Below, one piece after another: positions 33,758 to 44,875 of a stretch of DNA of 64,000 bases (its first letter is position 1; the number at the start of each line of letters is the position of its first letter). Both the position numbers and the translations under genes were made by a program. Location of the stretch: positions 1-64,000 of the forward strand of contig JAWPHD010001129.1 in assembly GCA_037043455.1 (NCBI GenBank). Reading direction: 5' to 3'. The notes beneath the pieces are model-generated. The model saw nothing but the letters and a program-made list of their open reading frames with translations. It was not told the DNA's origin and did no database searches. Origin of the DNA: Cyrtodaria siliqua. Lineage: Eukaryota > Mollusca > Bivalvia > Adapedonta > Hiatellidae.

Positions 33758-34680
33758 TTTTCCAAACACGCCTATTAGACTCCGCAACCGCCTCCAAAAA
33801 GAGGTGATAATACGACGTTTCGGAGACACTTCCGATGCGGTTGCGGAGTGTAAATTGAAGCAGCAACGGTAAGTGTGAATTCAATATTTTCGTTTTTTTC
33901 GGCCCTAACTTCGATCTTTATCAAAAATCGGGGAATGTGGTACGATGTAGGAATGTTTTCCCTTCCTGTTTCATGTGTTGGTTTCGAAATATATTGAAAA
34001 ATGTGGTCTGTAGAATTGTCATAAGTCAATCGATGAGTGTAATTTTCTCAACTGGACATGGTTTTTACTCCGTTTTCCTGCTGTTTTATGAGAAATCTGC
34101 CCACGAATGAGGTCTAAGACTTTGAGATCACCTATCTTTCATCGTTCAATGAAAAAAATTCAATCGAATATAAATTGAAAAGAATTATGGTCATTTTTTA
34201 TGAAGAGGCGATGTCGGAGAGTAAGAGGCGGATTCGGAGAGTAAGAGGCGGTTTCGGAGATATAGATAAATAATATGTAAACGCTTGCAATTTTTGTGAA
34301 AATTGTAGAATTCAATACGTTCAATACAATTCAATTCAATAAATGCCGTTGTTACTGTTTCGTCCAAGAATATATCTTCCGTATCACAAGTCAAATCACA
34401 CTTGGTGTAGCCATGGTCCTTTTTAGACCTTAGTCTATTCTATTCTTACGGAGATAGACGAGGAAGCCAGGCTGAACAAAAGTTGCATTATACACATAAT
34501 ATACCTCTAAAGATCGAGTTAGGGCCGAAAAAAAAAAGAAAATATTAAATTCACACTTACCGTTGCTGCTTCAATTTACTCTTCGCAACCGCATCGGAAG
34601 TGTCTCCGAAACGTCGTATTATCCCATCTTTTTGGAGGCGGTTGCGGAGTCTAGTAGGCGTGCCAAAGTGTTTTGGAAAA
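33758..34680. mobile_element. Long-TIR element, 923 bp, with nested inverted repeats
   Basis: The arm at 33758-33919 (TTTTCCAAACACGCC...GACTCCGCAACCGCC...CCGTTGCTG... on the complementary strand) pairs with 34511-34680 over about 160 bp. Within each arm ACTCCGCAACCGC and GCGGTTGCGGAGT form a second, inner inverted repeat. The middle has three copies of GGAGAGTAAGAGGCGG-like text (34204-34262). There is no clear target duplication and no credible ORF. Confidence 0.8.
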
Positions 34681-34879
34681 GTACCAATTTTTACAAGAAA
34701 AGAATATCTGTCGAGGGTAGCGTACACTTTTTGCGTTCGAATGGGCTTTCTTTGGTAGAAAATGGTTAAGAAATAAAAATCTTACCGCACTCTGAAACTT
34801 TCAATGAGGGCGAATGTTTACAATAATGACGTCATAGGTCATGTGGTATAGTCGCCCTGTAACCTATAGGTCCTCGGTA

Positions 34880-34915
34880 ACGGGCTGGTCACCTCAAGTG
34901 GCAGGTGGCCAGCCG
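34880..34915. repeat. GC-rich hairpin
   Basis: ACGGGCTGGTCACCT pairs with AGGTGGCCAGCCGT around the loop CAAGTGGC. It is compact and GC-rich in AT-rich surroundings. Its role is unknown. Confidence 0.6.
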
Positions 34916-34939
34916 TTGAGCCATTGTGGTAGCCGAGTG

Positions 34940-35480
34940 CTATAGATGATTGATTTTATCCTAATATCTTATAATTGTATGCACAATGTTACTGTTTGGT
35001 GGTTTTGTGGGTTATTAAACAAAAACAAAAATACAATGAAAAAAGTTACAACAAAAACAAATGGGACTCATAGAAAGCAGGGTCAACTTCCCGAGTCCTG
35101 GGTACAAGCATCAGATGTCATGAATTTATACCCTGAATTTATGTGTTTATTGTTGATGCATGTAGCAGATGCTTTCATAATACACCACTTTTTCATTTTG
35201 CGCGTGTACTTACTTTAACAAAAATATATTTTAATATACTTATTCCTTCTTAGAAGTGTCTTACTAGTGGACATTTAGTTGTCCTTAGTGGTCACTTAGT
35301 GGTCCTTAGTGGTTCCTTTGTGGCCGTCTTGCGTTATTGTGCGAGCGTTTTTGTGCGCGAGTACTTCACTTTATCGATAAAATGTCTATTTAATATCAAT
35401 AAAATATATATTTAATAAACTAATTCCTTCTTAGTAATGTCTTAGTCGTCCTTAGTGGTCATTTAGTTGTCATTATCCTT
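34940..35480. repeat. Gene-free stretch with a diverged duplication
   Basis: Text containing ATTCCTTCTTAG, GTCTTA, CTTAGTGGTC and TTAGTTGTC near 35240-35310 recurs at 35424-35475, with an AT-rich lead (AAATATATTTTAATA) each time. No gene is seen. Confidence 0.5.
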
Positions 35481-35484
35481 AGTC

Positions 35485-35735
35485 CTAATGACGTCATCGC
35501 GCCTTGTTACCATATATGGCATATTGTCAAAATATTGTCAAAATATATTTTAAAGCAAAGAAAATCACTGCAAATTGATTAAAAATAAATATACTGCATC
35601 TGTATATTTAAAAAATAAATATACTGCATCTGTATATTTATTTTTAATCAATTTTCAGTGATTATCTTTGCTTTAAAATACATTTGTCAATATGCCATAT
35701 ATGGTAAAAATGCGCGATGACGTCACATTTTCAAG
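35485..35735. mobile_element. Foldback MITE A1 with CRE and CArG palindromes at both ends
   Basis: A ~105 bp arm (from 35489) pairs with the arm ending near 35732. Each arm carries TGACGTCA (35489-35496; 35718-35725) and CCATATATGG (35510-35519; 35695-35704), then GCAAAGAAAATCACTG / CAGTGATTATCTTTGC. The centre is a directly repeated near-palindrome around ACTGCATCTGT. Sequence to about 35880 (AAGATGGCCACC, GGTCATATCTCC) resembles the right arms of the elements at 36520 and 42335. Confidence 0.8.
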
Positions 35736-36519
35736 ATGGCCACCTCCAGTTATGTTTCTTTGCAATTTTCAATAGGTCATATCTCCTTTATTTTTCATTG
35801 CATTTTGATCATTCTTTCAGCTTTTTTTTCAAGTTTTTCAGAGCCCTTTAAAACAAACTGTTTGAAAATAGCGCATCAATCCCTTTAAGTATGTGATATG
35901 CAGAAACTTGATATATATGTGTTTTTTTATGTTTTATAAGCGTAGTTATTGTAATATTTTTTAGAGGTCACTTGTAGGCACCGCAACATTTTTTTTATTT
36001 TTTGGAATTGAATTGAAATTACATTGGGTTTTAAGGCGCACCATCACATGAACGGTTTTATGGCGCCTAACAGACATGAACATGCCATGCTCATCCTCCA
36101 TGTACATCGAGATAAGATATGGAAAATGGGCCTAGAACCTTCTCACCCTGAACTGCAGAGTTGCTCCAAATTCTATCGTAGAAACTCCATTTACGCTGGA
36201 GCCACGTTTATTGTTTTCTGCCACTGCTCTTTTGATGTGAGCGAGATGACACCTGACACGATGCAGGGATCATGATTTCCGGTTAAAAGTGTTTATTTGA
36301 GTCTTATCATTTGTACAAATGTTAAAATGAAGAATGTTGAATGTGTGAATACAGTTATAAGTTCTGTGAACTGCACAAATGCCATCATTCACGAGACTAT
36401 TAATACGGCTCATTCATTTTGATACACATATATAGAAAAAAGAGAAATGTACACATTAAAATGTTAGTATGTGATGATACTCTTAAAGGGAATGTAGCGC
36501 TACAACCAAACGATATTTA
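35736..36519. other. Gene-free stretch
   Basis: Contains the A1 right-arm-like tail to about 35880 and then unremarkable sequence. The ORF at 36024-36275 shows no coding character. AAGGCGCACCATCACATGAA...ATGGCGCC at 36034-36066 is reminiscent of a dispersed repeat, but no second copy exists here. Confidence 0.4.
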
Positions 36520-36960
36520 TTACTGAGAATTCTGAAAAATACTTGGAAAACGTTGAAAGAATTATCAAAATCAGATGATAAACAAAGAAAATATGATCAT
36601 TTGAAGGTTCTGTTGAAACGGATATGGAAGCCGCCCTTTTGAGAGCTATGACAACATAGTTCTAAATGACCATATATGGAATATTTTTAAATATGATAAT
36701 TTATTTATTTACATGAAAACAACAACTCATAACTATATGAAAATTAAGAATACTGAAGTGAAATAGTGCATCAAAGGGGATTTTTCATTCATATGCAGTG
36801 ATTTTCTATGCTTTAAATGATAATTATCCACATGACTTATATCAAGATGACGGCTCCCATAACCGTTTTAAAAGAACTTTAAATGGTCATATCTTTTTGG
36901 TTTATGATCTGATTTTGATAATGGTTTCACCTTTTCCGAAGTATTCATAACTCTCAATTA
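36520..36960. mobile_element. Foldback MITE A2, same family as A1/A3
   Basis: The left arm (GAATTCTGAAAAATACTTGG, AATTATCAAAATCAGATGAT, GATATGGAAGCCGCC) pairs with the right arm (GACGGCTCCCATAACCG, TATGATCTGATTTTGATAAT, TTTTCCGAAGTATTC). CCATATATGG is at 36670-36679. Arms are 100-120 bp and fairly diverged. Confidence 0.75.
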
Positions 36961-37320
36961 TCGTAGATGTCCAACTAGGCTTACATTAACATTTAAGGTA
37001 TATACAACTTTTAAAATACTGCATATTTTATGCACATGTATGCAGGCATATTGTTTCAATATATGTATCTTTCAAAATCAAATCTTGAAAACTGTTGTAA
37101 TATTACTCTAACAAAGATCGTTTTAGTTTACTATAGAACCTAAGGATAAAAACCGAGTCACAGAACTGTTATAACCTACTGAAAGCTGGGACGATAATTA
37201 AAGGGATCGGTCTCCATCAGAAGTACGCCAAACACTTGTCGTTCACTAAACGTCTGCTTCACTGCGCATGTCCTATTAGGAAAACACAGCTGCTGCATAA
37301 TCATATTCACTTTTGTACTA
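36961..37320. other. Gene-free stretch
   Basis: Nothing supportable is seen. Confidence 0.4.
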
Positions 37321-37680
37321 GGGTAAACTTATTCCTACACTTTGTTCTTACCTATCGATGATTGCAAGTAATAATAGACATATTGAAATAGTGTTTGCGA
37401 TAGTTTTTAATTGGGTTATGAATTTGCTTTTAACAAAAAAATGCTTTTTAAACTAGGCAAATTTTGAAAAAAGGTTGCACCTGCGTGTTCATTTTAGTAT
37501 AGGGGTAAACGTTTTTTTGCACATTAATCGTACCTGTCGTTGATTGTAAGTAATACTAGACATATTGAAATAGTGTTTGCTGTAGTTTTTATGTGGGTTT
37601 ATGAATTTTATGGTAAGAAAAAGGTAATTTTTAAACTTGCCATTTTGAGATTTTTTATCGGAAAATGGCGATCTATACAT
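37321..37680. repeat. ~182 bp direct tandem duplication
   Basis: GACATATTGAAATAGTGTTT and flanking text at 37378 recurs at 37560, with GTAAACTTATTCC / GTAAACGTTTTTTTGC upstream of each. Confidence 0.75.
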
Positions 37681-37739
37681 CTTACACTTTTAATTTGTTA
37701 TAAAGGACCCCAGGACTCGATCTCGCACCATGGGTTTCC

Positions 37740-39400
37740 GAGTTGTCCGTCGTCCGTCGTTAGCTTTTCTCTCGTTAAGTCGATAGGGCCTTCATTTTTC
37801 ATCCGATCTTTACCAAACTGTACCAGATGGTTAATATCAATGAAAGCTCGGAAGAGTTCGAAAACCAGCTATATCGGAGTTATTTGCCTTTGAATTAATG
37901 GGAAATGCCATTTTCACTCTTGTGAACACTCTAGCGCCTTCATTTTGTTGATATCAATGAAAGCTCGGACGAGTTTGAAAACCAGCCAGATCGAACCAGT
38001 AACACCGGAGTTGTGGCCCTTTTTCAATTTTTGGTAATGTACACTGGAAACCCCAGGGGTCGTGGGTTCAAATCTCACTGGAAGCATTTGTTTTTTCATA
38101 AGAAACATGGTTCATGGGTTCAATGCTTTTTAATTATTATTTTTATTTTATTTTTTTTGAATATTTTTTTTTTTAATTTAGTTTTACATAGAACTATAGG
38201 GAAGAACTTCATAAATCTTCTTCTCTAAAACTACAAGAGAATTTTTTTTTAATATTTTTTATTTATTATCAGCTTATGGATCCTCTACCAAGTTTGTTCA
38301 AATGGTGACCCTGGAGTCAAACTTGGCCCCGCCCCTGGGTCACATGTCAAACTTGGTTTGAGTGTTTATATTAACGAAAGTTTGATTTGTTTTAAAGCTA
38401 GACAAACTTGATCCAAATACATCCCTCCCCTATATCTTGGTAATTGAAGACACTTTATCAAAAACTATTGTGGTAGTGCCATATCTGCCACACAATCCTT
38501 CTATCTCCATCAACCTCACCCCACCCCACCATGGAACCATATAGCCAGTAGAGCTTTTATTTTCATTCGATCTTTTCCAGACTTAACCAGATTGTTGATA
38601 TCAATGAAAGGTGGGACGAGTTTGTAAACCAGCCACATCGGACTAGTAACACCGGAGTTATGGCCCTTGATTTTCTGAAATTGTCCTATATTTTGCCTCG
38701 TTAACACATTGGGACCTTCATTTTTCATCAGATATTTCCAAAACTTTACCAGATTGTTGATATCAATAAAGCCCGGAAGAGTTCGAAAACAAGCCAGATC
38801 GGACTAGTAATTGTTACACCGGAGTTAGAGCTCTTGATTGTCTGAAATATTCTATAGTTTGTCTTGTTAACATGATAGGGCCTTAATTCGCTTATCCTCT
38901 GGGCCCAGTTGTTCAAAGATCAATTATCTTAACGCTCAATTAGTGAAAACTTTTCAAATTTCAATTTCTCATACGGAATATTTTTTTGTATCACAAAACG
39001 TATTAATTTGAGTTTCTTCTGAACATAAAAACTTCTATATGCTAAATTTCTGGCTGCAATATCATTTCAAGGAAATTCGGAGATTTTTTTTTAACTAATC
39101 GAGCGTTAAGCTAATCGATCTTTGAACAACTGGGCTCTGATCTTTTCCAAACTTTAAAAACATCACCAGAGTGTTGATATCAATGCAAGGTCGGAGGAGT
39201 TCAAAAACCAGCAACATAGGAACAGTAAAACCGGAGTTATGGCCCTTGACTCTCTTAAAAAAATGCTATATTTGACCTTGCTAACATTATAGAAACTTCA
39301 TTTTTCATTGGATCTTGGCCAGATTGTTAATATTAATGAAAGATCAAACGAGTACTAAAACCAGCCAAGTCGAACTGGTTACACTGGAGTTTTCTTAAAA
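37740..39400 (+). mobile_element. HINE-like tandem-core element (ACCGGAGTTATGG family)
   Basis: Units of about 165 bp share CTTTACCAGATTGTTGATAT, CAATGAAAG(C/G)TCGGA, AAAACCAGCCA and ACCGGAGTTATGGCCCTT. Copies or partial copies lie near 37805, 37945, 38580, 38745, 39150 and 39310. It starts with GTCCGTCGTCCGTCG like the 31545 element. A fragment of another family (ACCAAGTTTGTTCAAATGG, GTCAAACTTGGCC) sits at 38288-38365, and a T-arm-like GTGGGTTCAAATCTCAC at about 38061 may be a SINE remnant. Confidence 0.65.
38901..39136. mobile_element. MITE, 236 bp, nested in the HINE-like core
   Basis: The left end GGGCCCAGTTGTTCAAAGAT continues CAATTATCTTAACGCTC. The right end is the complement (GAGCGTTAAGCTAATCGATC, then TTTGAACAACTGGGCTC). 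It interrupts the host unit between ATCCTCT and TGATCTTTTCC. A 2-3 bp target duplication is possible. There is no ORF. Confidence 0.85.
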
Positions 39401-39879
39401 AATGTTATATAGGTATGAAACCACTAATTACATTCCCCATATAACTCATTCTTAAAATGCTACATATATTGATGATTTGCTGCAACTTCATTTCAAGTTT
39501 GGATAATGCAACAGTGTCATTTTCATATTTGAAAAATAGCATTGTCTTTGAAAACTCATAAGAAACTGTGCGGTAACAAGATATGTAAGAAAGTTGTTGT
39601 TGATTTACGAAACAAATCAAGGGTACAGCGGTTTTCATTGATAGTTACTCATGAAGTTGCTAACGAAGTGTATGCATGTAAACCTGCAGATTCAAAACAA
39701 AAGGAAAATGCTCATCAATCAGCCATTAAAATATATACACTTTTTATAAATACAACAACAAAATCTAATAGAAATGCGCTATTTTCCCCTACTTAAAATC
39801 CGGCCTTTCAACAAAAAAGGAGGGATTACTTTTTATAATAGGAACTCCATTCGATTAATAATTGGTAACCCTATATATA
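39401..39879. other. Gene-free stretch
   Basis: ORFs at 39405-39638 (minus) and 39542-39796 (plus) overlap and show no recognisable family. Nothing else is supported. Confidence 0.4.
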
Positions 39880-40515
39880 TGTGCCTTCGTTTTTTCTTAT
39901 AACCATGAATGAGATATTGACCTGACACTTTGTGCTTAGGTAGGGTCATTGCAAAAGAAGCTTGGGATTGCATTTTGAATCACTGTGTTCAAGGTCAAGG
40001 TCACTGTTACTAAAGGTAGGAAGTATATTTCCTCTCAATAACTTTAGTTAAGAATGATATATTGACACGAAACTTGATGTGTTGATAGCCTATATGAAAA
40101 TGTAGTCTGGGAATACATTTTGGATCATTGGGATCAAGGTCAAGGTCAATTTTACTACAAATAGAAAATCATTTTCCGCTCAAAACCTTTAGCTAGGATT
40201 GACATACTGGTCAGAATCTTGGTGTGCATGTATCTTATATGAAAATTAAGCTTTAGAATGCATCTGGGGTCACTAGGGTCAATGTCAAGGTTACGGTTTC
40301 TAGAAATAGAAAAACGGTTTTCGCACAATAACTTTAGTTAGGAATGAGATATTGACCTGGATCTTGATGTGTAGGTAGCTTATTATAAAAAAGGAAGCTT
40401 GAGATTGTAATTGGGGTCACTGAGGTCAAGGTCACTGTAACAAAAAATAGAAAATAGATTTTCACTAAAATCTTTAATTAGTAATGAGATATTGGCCTGA
40501 AACATGGCCTGGTAT
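39880..40515 (+). repeat. Tandem-core repeat, ~130-140 bp units
   Basis: Four to five units share CAATAACTTTAGTTAGGAAT, GAGATATTGACCTG, GATGTGTAGGTAGCTTAT and AAGGTCAAGGTCACTGT. The same family is seen at 31350-31500 and 63720-63955. Confidence 0.85.
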
Positions 40516-41460
40516 TTTATTTGGCCATTGCCCAGGTTCAATTTTTAACCTATGACTAGAGAATCTAAGTTTTGTAAAAAGAAAGTTCTAAATTTATTTA
40601 TATTGGAGTTTGTCTAAATTATATTTGAACCTGAAATCTGATCTTATTCTTTACGTACTAGCTCTATTGGAAACCAATAATTTGACATTCCAATTTTGTA
40701 TAAACATATCCTTAACTCGTTTTTTAAATATATTAATGAAGTATGTTGTGTTTCTACTCATTGAAAATACCTAACTCCATTAAATCCTGTTCGTTCCAAT
40801 AATCCTTTAACTTGAGATGCCCAATATAATTTGTTTTGGGTTACAATCAGATCATTTAGCATAACATTATTGGCGGGTGCCAGAAGCGCGCTGCCTATAT
40901 TGGGATTGCTGTTTGATGCTGCATTTGGAGGAGCACGTTACTTGTTGTTGTTGTTTTTGTGTTGTTGTTGTTGTTGTTGTTGTTGTACAAATGTTTGGGT
41001 TAAAAGACTGGCCAAAATTTAAGGTGTACTTTTTATAGCCTTTCCGCCTTTGAGAATCCGCATACCTCTGCGCCATAATTTAAAATAGGCAAACTGAATT
41101 TGTCAAAAAATGTCTAAAGTATGGCTAACAGATACGTCCGTAGATTGACTTATATGTGATTTTATGTGAATAATAGATTTCTTTTTATCTGACCACCAAA
41201 TTTTTAATAATAACTATGCAGTATATCTAATCTATCTTGTGGCCCTTGTTCGGTATCCGAAAATATCACTATGTCATCAGCATATAGGAGTAGTAACAGC
41301 TTTGACATTCCAGTATCGGTACCTTTAAAACCATGCAATGTTCTTCTAAGTCATTCATACACATGGAAAATATGAAAGGTAACAAACAATCTCATGGGTC
41401 TTTCCCAACTGCCACTAAGCTGGTTTTCACTCTCAAGCTTCCTACTTGCAGATCCACAAT
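40515..41460 (-). pseudogene. LINE 3' fragment, reverse transcriptase C-terminal part
   Basis: On the minus strand, frames near 41460-41230 read PFIFSMCMNDLEEH and then LLLLYADDIVIFSDT, the catalytic YADD box of a non-LTR reverse transcriptase. Further on, FSLPILNYGAEVCGFSKAE and later blocks (LLERTGFNGV, FRTFFLQNL, LKIEPGQWPN) follow the order of mollusc LINE C-termini. Several frameshifts and stops separate them, and the N-terminal RT, endonuclease and ORF1 are absent. A (TTG)n run at 40939-40989 interrupts it. The 3' end abuts the 39880-40515 repeat. I infer a 5'-truncated, dead insertion. Confidence 0.7.
40939..40989. repeat. (TTG)n microsatellite
   Basis: GTTGTTGTTGTTTTTGTGTTG passes into uninterrupted TTG repeats, within the LINE relic. 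Confidence 0.9.
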
Positions 41461-42334
41461 CTTATTGTAGTACCAATACATAACATAAAACTATAATAGC
41501 TATATTTGATTCTCCTGGCTTGGTACTTCATGAGATTAGAACCGAGTAGGCCTTGTAACCGGAAGTTTGCATTATTCGACAACTTATTAAGGAAAATTGC
41601 GCGTGTGTCCCATATTTAGAAAGTAGAGTTTGTGTAGGAACCTCAAACCTAAAAATTGACACATATGTAAAATAAAAAAGTCACGTAAATAAATAACCTG
41701 CCCCAAATGTAACACGGTTGGTTATATATGTATACAAATGTAAGTGACATACATTACGTGCAAAAACGGACACAAATGTAATAAAGACTTGCTTCACGTG
41801 CACATTAGGTTGTTGTTTTACCCAATCAAGAAAAACGTCTCTTGCACTTAATTTATTTACTGGTAGGTCAAATGTCAAGTTCACTATGACCTGGGCATAA
41901 ATTCATCAACTCGACTCAGACTAAAAATCTCATTTATTTTGCAAACCCTATCAACAGAAAATTGTGGGTAAAAATTGTGATTTTCAGACATTTTCTGTTA
42001 AGTTACCTTAAGTTACCTTTAAAATTACTCGTTTCTGTAAGTAAATATTGTAATTTGCTTGTAAAATTGTTTTTATTTGGAATTAAAAAAAAAGAAGAGA
42101 TTTTGAGTCGAGTCTGAAACTTGTGCTCAAAAGTTTAATGAATATTAGGCTTGACCATGAAAACTAATTTCCCGGCTGTCATTCATAAACTATTTGCCCT
42201 TTATTCTGGAAACTTTATACAAATAATACTCTTGGTTAAACAACAACTCCTATCAGTGTTTTTGTTAGAAGGTCAAAAGTCAAGGTCATACGGACCTGAC
42301 ACCTACAGGAAATGATATTTTTGAATGTAGGCAT
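41461..42334. other. Gene-free AT-rich stretch
   Basis: No gene, RNA or strong repeat is seen. The ORF at 41681-41884 is unconvincing. Confidence 0.4.
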
Positions 42335-42725
42335 ACGGGCAAATAATCTTAATTATTGAGAGTTGTGACAAACTTAGAAAAAATGAAAGAATTTTTAAAT
42401 CGGATGATCAACAAAGAAGATTGTTCTAAAAACGATATTGGAGTCGCCATTCTGAGGTAAATGTCCTATAATGAATAATTACACAGTAGTAGACTTAATT
42501 TTCATACGTTTGCTGTCTTTTTTTCTTTCTTTAATTATAAATCAGTAATATAACATTATTATAAATATTCCATATATGGTAATTTGCAACTATGATGTCA
42601 AAGTAAAATGGCGGCTTCCATATCCGTTTCAAAACAATCTTCAAATAATCATATTCCTTTGCTTTTTATCATCCGATTTTGATAATGTTTTCAACCTTTT
42701 CTAAGTTTTCCAGTTTCTCCGTCAT
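42335..42725. mobile_element. Foldback MITE A3, same family as A1/A2
   Basis: The left arm (GAAAGAATTTTTAAATCGGA, GATTGTTCTAAAAACGATAT, GGAGTCGCCATTC) pairs loosely with the right arm (ATGGCGGCTTCCATATCCG, TTTATCATCCGATTTTGATA, CCTTTTCTAAGTTTTCC). CCATATATGG is at 42570-42579. Confidence 0.7.
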
Positions 42726-42892
42726 AAAAGAATATAAATTCAAATTCTTGTTTCAATTCGAAGTAGTATTTTAGCTTACCGATATGCACAATATTAATTA
42801 AATTGTGTATTTTCCCTGCACAACAAAGTATACATTACGTGGTCCCGCCTTAAGGTTATTAAGCGATGGCAAAGCTTATATTAGCAGGATTT

Positions 42893-44472
42893 TAACCGTC
42901 AAAATGTGGATATTTACAAACCATTCAATGACAGGCCATTTAATTCAACATGAAGTCATTTGATGACGTACATATTGATTCGATGCGACGTGTAAACTCG
43001 GTTCATTCGTTACAAAGTGAATTGATACGGTTCAAAGTGAAATGATACGGTGTAAAATTTCAAATCATACGACGCAAAGTCATTTGATGACGTACATATT
43101 GATTCGATGCGACGTGTTAACTCGGTTCATTCGTTACAAAGTGAATTGATACGGTTCGATGTGAAATGATACGATGTAAAATTTCAAACCATACGACGCA
43201 AAGTCATTTGATGACGTACATATTGATTCGATGCGACGTGTAAACTCGGTTCATTCGTTACAAAGTGAATTGATACAGTTCGAAGTGAAATGATACGGTG
43301 TACAATTTTAAACCATACGACGCAAAGTCATTTGATGACGTACATATTGATTCGATGCGACGTGTAAACTCGGTTCATTCGTTACAAAGTGAATTGATAC
43401 TGTTCGAAGTGAAATGATCGGATGAAAACACAGTCGGTGCGATGCAAACGCAATCCGTTCGACAGAAACTGATTTCATTACGTGCAAAGTGAAACGGTGC
43501 GACATCTGGCGGCGATATTTGCCACATCACTTTCAGGGTTATTTCCGCTACATAATATGATAAATCAAAGTACTAAACAGTACTGAGAATGGAGGTTTGA
43601 TAAGAAAGACTGTGGATATTTGCACGATCAAATTTCCATAAATTTTACATAGTTTTAGCGAACTTGGCGATCTTTGGCGACCTACCAAAATCTTAGAGGG
43701 TCAATCCATTCCACTTTGCACGTAATGAAATCAGTTTCTGTCGTACGAATTGCGTTTGCATCGCACCGACTGTGTTTTCGCCCGATCATTTTACTTACCA
43801 CCAGACTAAATGTGTTTGCGTTAAACTGATTCATATTGCATCATGCTGATTTACATTGTTCTGTATCACTTCACATTTTTCGATGAATCGTTTAAGTTTT
43901 CATCGTACCGACTTGTAATTGATTGTATTGCATTAGTTTTTTTGTCAAATGGTTTGTCATTGCACTGAATGATTTCTATTTGCGTCGTATGGTTTGAAAT
44001 TGTACACCGTATCATTTCACTTCGAACCGTATCAGTTCATTTTGTAACGAATGAACAGAGTTTACACATCGCATCGAATCAATATGTACGTCATCAAATG
44101 ACTTTGCGTCGTATGGTTTGAAATTTTACACCGTATCATTTCACTTCGAACCGTATCAATTCACTTTGTAACGAATGAACCGAGTTTATACCGTATCATT
44201 TCACTTCGAACCGTATCAATTCATTTTGTAACGAATGAACCGAGTTTACACGTCGCATCGAATCAATATGTACGTCATCAAATGACTTTGAGTCGTATGG
44301 TTGGACATTTTACACCGTATCATTTCACTTCGAACTGTATCAATTCACTTTGTAACGAATGAACCGAGTTTACACGTCGCATCGAATCTGTATGTACGTC
44401 ATCAAATGACTTCATGTTGAATTAAATGGCCTGTCATTGAATGGTTTGTAATTATCCACATTTCGACGGTTA
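42893..44472. mobile_element. Large foldback element whose TIRs are tandem arrays
   Basis: The outer ends TAACCGTCAAAATGTGG (42893) and CCACATTTCGACGGTTA (44456-44472) pair and lead into arms of about 600 bp. The left arm holds four ~118 bp direct units (GTCATTTGATGACGTACATA at 42956, 43079, 43205, 43325). The right arm holds inverted equivalents plus about 200 bp of extra ~20-mers (43790-44000). Each 118 bp unit is itself six ~20 bp subunits (e.g. CAAAGTGAATTGATACGGTT). The unique centre is about 43505-43710. This matches the plan of Drosophila FB elements, whose TIRs are internally repetitive. AGGATTTT lies at the left edge and again 13 bp outside the right edge. No coding frame is present. 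Confidence 0.8.
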
Positions 44473-44716
44473 TGGCTTCCCATAGGATTTTATAACAAAT
44501 ATTTCGGCAATAAAACACGTTTATCTGAAAAATGCGATAACCTGTTTAAGATTAACTATTAAATGTTTTAATTTTACAACATGCTAACTTTTAAAGCCGA
44601 AATTAATGTTTTATTTCATACCACAGCAAACACCATTTTCAATTCTTGGAGAAGGGGTTGGATGAGGTGTGAAAGTTAATACTCGGACCACGTAATGTGT
44701 GTGGTATACTGGAAGC
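44473..44716. other. Gene-free stretch
   Basis: No feature is supported. Confidence 0.4.
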
Positions 44717-44728
44717 AGTCTGTTCATC

Positions 44729-44788
44729 CGTCTGTCTGTCTGTCTGTCTGTCTGTCTATGTGTCTGCCTGCCTGCCTGCCTGCCTGCC

Positions 44789-44820
<32 letters not shown>

Positions 44821-44873
44821 GTCCGTCCGTCCGTCCGTCCGTCCGTCCGTCCGTCTGTCTGTCTGTCTGTCTT
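44729..44873. repeat. Compound tetranucleotide microsatellite (TCTG/CCTG/TCCG)
   Basis: (TCTG)n, then (CCTG)n, (TCCG)n and (TCTG)n blocks run 145 bp. It lies at the 3' end of a minus-strand SINE and may be its expanded tail. Three overlapping Ser/Cys/Pro-rich ORFs are artefacts. Confidence 0.95.
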
Positions 44874-44875
44874 AT

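Noticed and set aside
38055..38085. tRNA T-arm-like GTGGGTTCAAATCTCAC
   Set aside because: Only the T arm is present, with no A box upstream; too short to call a SINE.
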